Assembly: GCF_963678635.1 (NCBI RefSeq)
Contig: NC_087062.1
Coordinates: forward strand, 61,968,727 to 62,032,726
From: Symsagittifera roscoffensis
Lineage: Eukaryota; Xenacoelomorpha; Acoela; Convolutidae
DNA: 64,000 nt
Direction of reading: 5' to 3'
Part shown: positions 57,546 to 64,000 of the stretch, piece by piece
How the letters are laid out: every line of letters starts with the position of its first letter
How positions within the stretch are numbered: the stretch's first letter is position 1
The notes under the pieces: generated by a model
Database searches by the model: none
The model's input: only the letters and a program-made list of their open reading frames with translations
What the model was told of the DNA's origin: nothing
Position numbers and translations under genes: made by a program

Positions 57546-58031
57546 AAATTTGAGAAACAATAAATCAAACAAAGCAGAAGCAAGGCACCCAAGTAGAAGA
57601 AATTTTTTAGCCTTATTTTGAATCACTATGTATTACAGCAATTAGTCTTATTTTCGTTTACCACCTAATTCGTTCAATCACCCGTCAAAACTTTATCATT
57701 TGGTTTGTTTTGCTCTTCACCAAGTTCACTATCAAAATCACACTCGTCTTCTGGTCATTCGCCAATAAGACTTTCAGATGAACTCTGGACATGAAGCTAA
57801 ATTTAAAAACTTCATTTGATTAACAGAAAAGCGAACAGGGATAATAAAATTCCCAGACTTTTCTTTATTACCTTCATTAGAAAAATGGTCACCAAGTAAA
57901 AATGCTTAAATATTATAAATCACTCCGTAAAAAACATTCAAACGCACGACAGTTCGAATAAATATCAAAGTTTGCACAAAAAACCCAGATTAAGTAATTA
58001 CAAGAAGTACCTTTCTTTTGCACAAAAAAGA
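57546..58031. other. No gene seen
   Basis: AT-rich spacer between two palindromic repeats with no supported feature. Confidence 0.4.
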
Positions 58032-58316
58032 GTTTTTTTAATCGCGGCAAAATGCAAAAATTTAGTTTGCCTCATTTGTATGTGTTCAGCTCAATATATA
58101 TCTGTATGAAGCTTGTATAAAACCGATTATTTTTTCAAAAACTTTAGTGATTGTAACAATTTAAGTTTTGACCAACCAAAACTTAAATTAATGATCTTGC
58201 CCATACAAATTTGCTAAATTTTGTGTGCTAGAGAAATCCGCTCCAAAGTTATTTTGAGCTGAACACATACAAATGAGGCAAACTAAATTTTTGCAATTTG
58301 CCGCGATTAAAAAAAC
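58032..58316. repeat. 285-bp palindrome with 63-bp nearly identical arms
   Basis: Arms at 58032-58094 and 58254-58316 are inverted copies with about two differences (gtttttttaatcgcggcaaa to catttgtatgtgttcagctc). The loop is about 160 bases. The high arm identity suggests a recent foldback or MITE insertion. Confidence 0.9.
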
Positions 58317-60558
58317 ATTTTTTTTGAGCAAAATTTCTTTAAATGCCATATAAAAATCAACCTTTTTAGCACAATTTTGTTAATAAAAAATATCAACAAA
58401 AAATCAAAAAAAGCTAATTAGAACAATTAGTTTTTGCTCCTAGATATTTCTCATCACTGATAATGAAAATTTTTCTCAAATTTGGAGCAAAGTTTTACTG
58501 AAAAGCTTACATTTTAAGTTTATTTCAGTATACTCATATTATCTAATAAGCGAGTATGTTGAGAAAATCAGTAATTAACCTGTTTATATTATGTATATAG
58601 TCTGAAAAAATTTGTATTTATTCTGTATATAATCAAAATATAGTCTGCATTTAAACCGTATTTCAACGGTATCTAATGTGTATAAAACGGTATCTGTATA
58701 AAAAAGTATTATCATCTGTAGTTTTTATTTACACGATCTATATAAAGTGTGCTTAAAAATTGATAAAGAAAAAGCAGTTTTAATCTGTTGTGGTGATAAT
58801 AATATATTGAAAAAGTGCAGAACAATTTTTTTTGCTTTATAATCAATTATGATAATACATAATCAAAGTTTTAGCAGAAAAATTACAACAGATCTGAAAT
58901 CTGTATTTTTTTTTCTATTAAGTTTTTTTTGACTTTGCGGGAACCTGTAGCATTGATAAAAAGGAGAAGATTATCAAAACTACCACTTGAAAATTTTTTG
59001 TAGATTCTTGAATTAATAATTGTGATAGGGGTAAATTGTTGTAGTAATATAATATTAAGGAAACGGTGGTTTTGCAATGCTTACTATACTTTTTGCAATT
59101 TGTTTTAACATTTTCGTTGTTCAACTTCGTTAATTTTTTCTTATATTTTATTAAACTCATTTCCTGAATTTTTTATTTAACGCATAATTTGTTGCCAAAT
59201 TTTAGCGTTTTTTCTTGGGCTTTATTTCAATAACTGCATTTGAAATTCAACAATGCATCGATCAATGCAAGGCATTCAAAACAATCATTGCCTAAGTTAC
59301 ATTCCAAAATGTCTCACTGTAGAAGTGGCTTTGACAATTAAATTTTTTCGTTATAAAACAAAATGTCGCTCGTTAAACACATGATAGCGAGAGCGGATTT
59401 GGATTTTTGTTCCGACTTTCGATTAGAACGCAATATTTATTCTTGTGGTGGTTTTTTTTTATTTTCTTCGATCGAAAACATAGTTTTTAACAAAACTTTG
59501 ATCCCTATGGAAAATGTCGATTCCCTTGAATCAAAATTAAAACGATTTTTTCCTCCGATCAGTTTAGGGAGTTTAAAAATTGCCATTTTGGCCATACTCT
59601 GGACTAATTTATGCGCACTTTGAAGATTTTATCCATAATCCTGAAAGCGTAACGCAAACTACTTTTGCGTGATGAATTATCCCGCACAAATAGTCGTTCC
59701 AAAATGAATTGAGGCTGACAAATCTAACGGATTATTTTCGGGTGACTCATATTTTCACATACTTGATTTTTGACATTGTCCAAAACTTATAATTTTATTT
59801 TTCCCCCAAAAACTAGTAAATATGTATGAAGGGACAGTCGGAACTTTCAGGTTTTTGCCTGGATAGATGAGTAGTCTTGTTTAAACTTAAAATTAAACGG
59901 TTGAATAACCAATCAGGAAAAAATGGAGCCAAAAAATTATCCGATAATTCTGTAAGCAAGTATTGGTGATCACTTGATACTGGAGTGCTTGGATCTACTT
60001 AACAACCTCCGCCCCCTATGGTATATACTAAAAAATCTCCACTTCTATAAATAAATAGTATAAGTAAATAATATACTTAGTAAATAAATTATATAAGTAA
60101 ATCATTACTAAAGTTTTGTATTGAGATTTCTAACTTTGCTGCATTTCGATTGGTCAAAAACTCTAACTTAATCTACTTAACAACCGCCCCCTGTTTCATG
60201 ATGAATTTGTTGGTAAAAAATGGGAAATCTGTTCATTTTTGATTGTTTAATAATCAGTTAAAAGAAATTAGTCACAAAATTTTCTTTTCTTTTTCCGAAT
60301 TGATTGAAAAAATGTGAAGAAAACTTAACAATTCTTTAGACTTTTTCAAAGTTTTTATTCTTACTTTCGAGGAAATTGAATGAATATTTGTGTTCTTTTA
60401 ACTAGCTCTTTTGACCGAACTTTTTTTCTATCAGCCAAAAATTTTTGTTATCTTGCCCTACAATTGATTTTTATTTTCAATTGTGATTTTTTTTGTAAAG
60501 TTATTGGACAATTAACGGATACACTTTGCGCTATTAACTCGTAAACGGTGACTGAATA
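58317..60558. other. No gene seen
   Basis: AT-rich DNA. A plus-strand frame at 59363-59623 has no recognisable motif. The repeated cttaacaacc(t)ccgccccct at about 60000 and 60178 hints at another old tandem duplication with a period near 180. Confidence 0.4.
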
Positions 60559-60900
60559 TGTCTTAGAAATTGTTCCAAATGGAATGAAGCAGGCTATTTG
60601 TCATAGTTCCTACATTACTAGGAGCAAAATTTTTTTACTTTTTTTATTTGACCTGTGGGGTGATAAATAAAGTCTATTACATTTAGATTTTTTTTGAAAA
60701 ATTCAACAATAGTATCTGTAAGACTTAATGTGTCTTAGAAATTGTTCTAAATTGATTGAAGCAGTCTGTTTGTCATAATTCATACGCTACTAGGAGCAAA
60801 ACATATCTTTTTGTTTTATTATTTGACGTGTGGTGTATGATAAAAAAAAGCCTAATAAATTTAGATTTTTTTTTGAAAAATTCAACAAATTTTTTAGGCA
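60559..60900. repeat. Tandem duplication of about 171 bp, acgcgttaa family
   Basis: Copies start at tgtcttagaaattgttc (60559 and 60730) and match through ctactaggagcaaaa and ttttttttgaaaaattcaac. The sequence is one arm of the palindrome family at 48.96-49.83 kb. Confidence 0.8.
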
Positions 60901-61950
60901 AATACTATTCCATAGCCCTGAAAAAATGTCAGAAAGCTCAAGACGTTGCCCTCATACGAGCAGGCTTATTGTTTTTCATAATTTTTTTTCTCATAACGAC
61001 GATTGTGGTTGAAACATTTTGGAGTCTTAAGCACAAATCATTATTTTTTTATCTTGAGAAAAAGTTTATGCGGTCGAATTTAACCGGCTAATAAAACCAA
61101 TCAAAATAAAGCTATTACTTCATGCAATTCAATTGAAATTTGAGCAGATCAAAAAAAATAGACGAAAATATCAAATTGTTACGCTTCGTCTAGTCACTTG
61201 AGAAATTTTGCATAGAAGGAAAACAATTTTTAAAACAGCTTCAGTTGAAAGAAAGTTCTATTTTTTTTTGTTATTTTAATTGAAATGTTGGACCATGTTG
61301 TTTAAATTTGAGTGTCTGATTAGCCAATTAGATTCAGCATTATTTTTTTGAGTTTAAGAATGTAGAATGAATGTGTTGAAGAATGTGGTCCAGACGTAGA
61401 AACACTGATTTTGGCCGCTTTATTTTGTGTTAATTGGCTTGATCTTATTTGCGCTGCAACAGATGTTTCCTGATCAACCTTTTTTGAACAAAGTTTAGGT
61501 TCTTTAAATTTAGGTTTTTTTTCTTCAAAAAGTGTGTTTCAAGTTTATCGAGTGTTGGCAACAACGTTAGAGCGAATATGTGAAAATAAGAAGTTTTCAT
61601 TTGAGTTCCAATAGTTGGAGACAACAGTTTCTTTGCGAAGTTTTAGCTAGCAGAAACGTCTCCAGTGGTTAATATATTGGGTTATAACCAATTATAAGGC
61701 CAGAAGATGGATATCGAGAAAAAAATCAATTATAACGACAACTTTATCAATTTTGGGGTCTGAATTTTACATCCATAGTCAATTATTGTGGATTATGGAA
61801 TTGCGGAAGTCATCCTTTTTGATCATTTACTATCCATTTAATTTAGATTTAGGCTTTAACTTCACCAAATTTTTACAGAAAATTGTTATAAACGTTTTTC
61901 AAAAACGTTTAAACTAACTAACATACACCAATATTATTGATCGGTAGCTC
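60901..61950. other. No gene seen
   Basis: AT-rich DNA without a supported feature. Confidence 0.4.
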
Positions 61951-62560
61951 AAATTGTTCCGGCCACTCAATGAAAAACAGGGTTAGCCGGTTACTGTGCA
62001 AGTAGCACAGATTGTTCCGACCACAGTCTGTTGAAAACTACGGCTTAGAATTTTTTTTCCAAATTTTTTCCAAATTTAGTTTTTTCTGCTAGGTGTGATA
62101 AAAACATCTGACGTAAAAAAAATAATTTAGGCATATTAGACAGTCCAAGTAGCATAGGCAAACGGACAAAACTTTTGTGGAAAATTAACTAAAAAACCAA
62201 AAAAAGTTAAAAAAGTAACTTTTTTTTCATAATTTTTCGCAGAAAATTTTTGTGAAGTTTTTGGTTTCCAAAATGAAGCTAAAAAACTTCAAAAACTAGT
62301 TTACTTGCTAAAAATTAAGTTTTAAGGTATTAAATTGGGCATAATTTAGCTGTTGTAAGTCTGCTCGCTTGCTTTATTCGCTCAAATCAACACAAAAAAA
62401 AATTAAAAATTTCAAACCGATTTTTCTCAACACTATAAAAAAAATTTGGCAACTTTCAACCCAGTCAGAGGATTATTTGTGGTACCTGATTTTGCGTGGA
62501 AAACAAAAAAACACACCTGGATACAAAGTTCCTCCCTATTTTCAAAGGTCGGAACAATGA
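61951..62560. mobile_element. MITE-like element with attgttccgacc / ggtcggaacaat ends
   Basis: It contains ggttactgtgcaagtagcac (the arm of palindrome A at 22.1 kb), then an inverted form of the core of A and B, then a long right part matching about 22667-23160. It ends ggtcggaacaat. Inverted starts attgttccggcc (61953) and attgttccgacc (62005) could each be its left terminus. No protein frame is present. Confidence 0.65.
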
Positions 62561-64000
62561 CAATTTTTGAAAAATTGATTTACATCGTATGGTTCATTAA
62601 AATTTACACCACTGAGAATTTACTTCTTAAAATTAAACAAGACTGCTCGTATCAGTGAATCCCTGAATGTTCCGACTGCCTTTTAAAACTTTATGGAGCA
62701 GTAAAAACCTTAGAAATTTCAATTTTTAGAAAAAAAATTTTCATTTTTTTTTCATTTATTTTTTTAAAATAAAAATCATCCCCCCACAAGCCATATAAAG
62801 TACAAAAGGATAGATTTTGCTCCTTGTAACAAAACAGTTATGGCAAATAAGCTTCTTTCAACCAATTTGGAACGATTTTAAGACGGATTAACTCTCCGCT
62901 TACGCGTTAATATCGTGAAATATATCGCGCGTTAATTATCCCAAATTGGCCAAAATGGCAATCTTTAAACCCCCATAGCTTTATGAAAAATGATCACAGG
63001 TGAAAATTTGAGCTCAGGAGAACAATTATTTTTGAATGATACAAAAAAATTCCGTCAAAAATGGCTAGTTAAAAAGTCGAAATTTGTCTGAAGAAAAAAA
63101 AACCCACCCCGAGCACAAATATTCCGTTACTTTCGTATCGAAAGTCGGAACAAAAACAAAAAACCACACTCAAAATTTTACTGAATTGAAGACAGAGTTC
63201 CGTGAACCGTGGCTGTGGGGATAAAAATGTTTGTTCGCGCTCCAGTTTTACAGAAAGCTGAAAAAGTAGAGTATGTTTTCCAAAAAGCTATTGAATCGAT
63301 TCGATTATATTGAAAACAAAATTGGATTTTAATCGACAATAATGGATTTTTGTTTTTTGAAAATAATTGAATATAAGGGATCAAAAATCTATTGCATTAT
63401 CTAATTTTGCCATGATAATCGATTATGTAGACAACATTTTAGTCAACAAAAACGCATTATAATCTATTTTTAACCATGAAACTTCGGTGCGGGTAATCGA
63501 GCAGTCATCGATACCACACCTTGTTTTCTAAGAATTTTATTGGAGGCAACTAAACGCCATAGTTCTTATCCACTCCGCTAGAATGTGGGTCGAAAGAGAA
63601 GGTAGCTAAATCTTGTCATGATCTATTTATTTTGCAAATGCTATTTTATGCGCATTTACATGAAAATAAGGTTTTATGAGGATTTTATGTTCAATATTCA
63701 AAATTAAAGCACAGCAGATTCTACGTTAAAGTCATTTAGAGTGGGTTGCTTAAGCAAAAATTGTGCAGAAGATACTAAGTTTTATAAAGACTTTATTACT
63801 TAAGTTGTGCTCGTAGCAGAGGGAAGCAAGATCAGTTTTATTCAATTTAGCTATTAATTTTTATAATTCGAAAAAACTGAGGCTTTTCTTAGAAAATTAA
63901 GCAACTTCTCTGTTTTAATACTGAGAAGGAAGGATAGCTTTGACGTTTATTTTTGTGCACGTGTGTAAAACTTTAGCAAATGGAAAAACTATGAAGCATG
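62561..64000. other. No gene; acgcgttaa-family half-copy at about 62780-63050
   Basis: The parts cttacgcgttaatatcg, atcgcgcgttaattatccc and gaacgattttaagacgg match the palindrome at 48.96-49.83 kb. To the right, AT-rich DNA continues to the window end with no supported feature. Confidence 0.5.

Noticed and set aside
1-64000. CRISPR arrays, rRNA genes, bacterial-type operons
   Set aside because: No repeat-spacer pattern, rRNA segment or ribosome binding site was seen. The sequence is an animal nuclear region.

Overview
The window is nuclear DNA of an invertebrate animal. The evidence is a spliced, seven-exon mitochondrial EF-Tu gene, a type II membrane protein with a BRICHOS-like domain (an animal family), and many retrotransposons, DNA transposons and MITE-like palindromes in AT-rich DNA. 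No phylum can be fixed from the sequence alone. There are no bacterial operons, CRISPR arrays or rRNA genes.

Layout. (1) Positions 1-11097 (minus strand) hold a Ty3/gypsy retrotransposon with intact gag (11097-9349) and pol (9352-2294). A further minus-strand frame (1750 to beyond position 1) follows, with a coiled coil and an apparently intact SGNH-hydrolase catalytic set, where an env gene would normally lie. Its 3' LTR is outside the window. The 5' side holds a 740-bp minisatellite and other non-coding DNA, and no LTR could be proven. (2) A short minus-strand fragment at 14.4-14.7 kb resembles part of a Penelope-like reverse transcriptase. (3) Positions 15559-27272 (plus) hold the nuclear gene for mitochondrial EF-Tu. 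Joining seven exons gives an uninterrupted 455-codon protein. Intron 3 (8.9 kb) holds a dead CR1/jockey-type LINE, SINE-like repeats and two palindromic elements. Intron 6 holds a hAT-type MITE with a perfect 8-bp target duplication. (4) From 27.3 to 37.3 kb there are repeats: a gcaaactc-type family around 27.7-29.1 kb and a 3.5-kb dispersed element with internal degenerate tandem arrays, then quiet DNA. (5) Positions 37316-38710 (plus) hold a single-exon gene for a 464-residue membrane protein with a C-terminal BRICHOS-like domain. (6) From 39 to 64 kb no living gene was found. This part holds further copies of the dispersed element, a second hAT MITE with target duplication (47.75-48.17 kb), a complete but frameshifted hAT transposon with TIRs and 8-bp target duplication (49875-51577), two decamer arrays around a C-rich tract and a damaged tRNA-Arg(TCG), and several palindromic MITE-like repeats.

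The two host genes appear unrelated: one serves mitochondrial translation, the other is a membrane protein. The rest is a record of successive transposon insertions. The most unusual items are the SGNH-hydrolase frame downstream of gypsy pol, the pair of adjacent hairpins that share one core but have different arms (22.0-22.8 kb), and the two distant loci with the same 170-bp degenerate tandem arrays. Repeat boundaries given as approximate were judged by eye.
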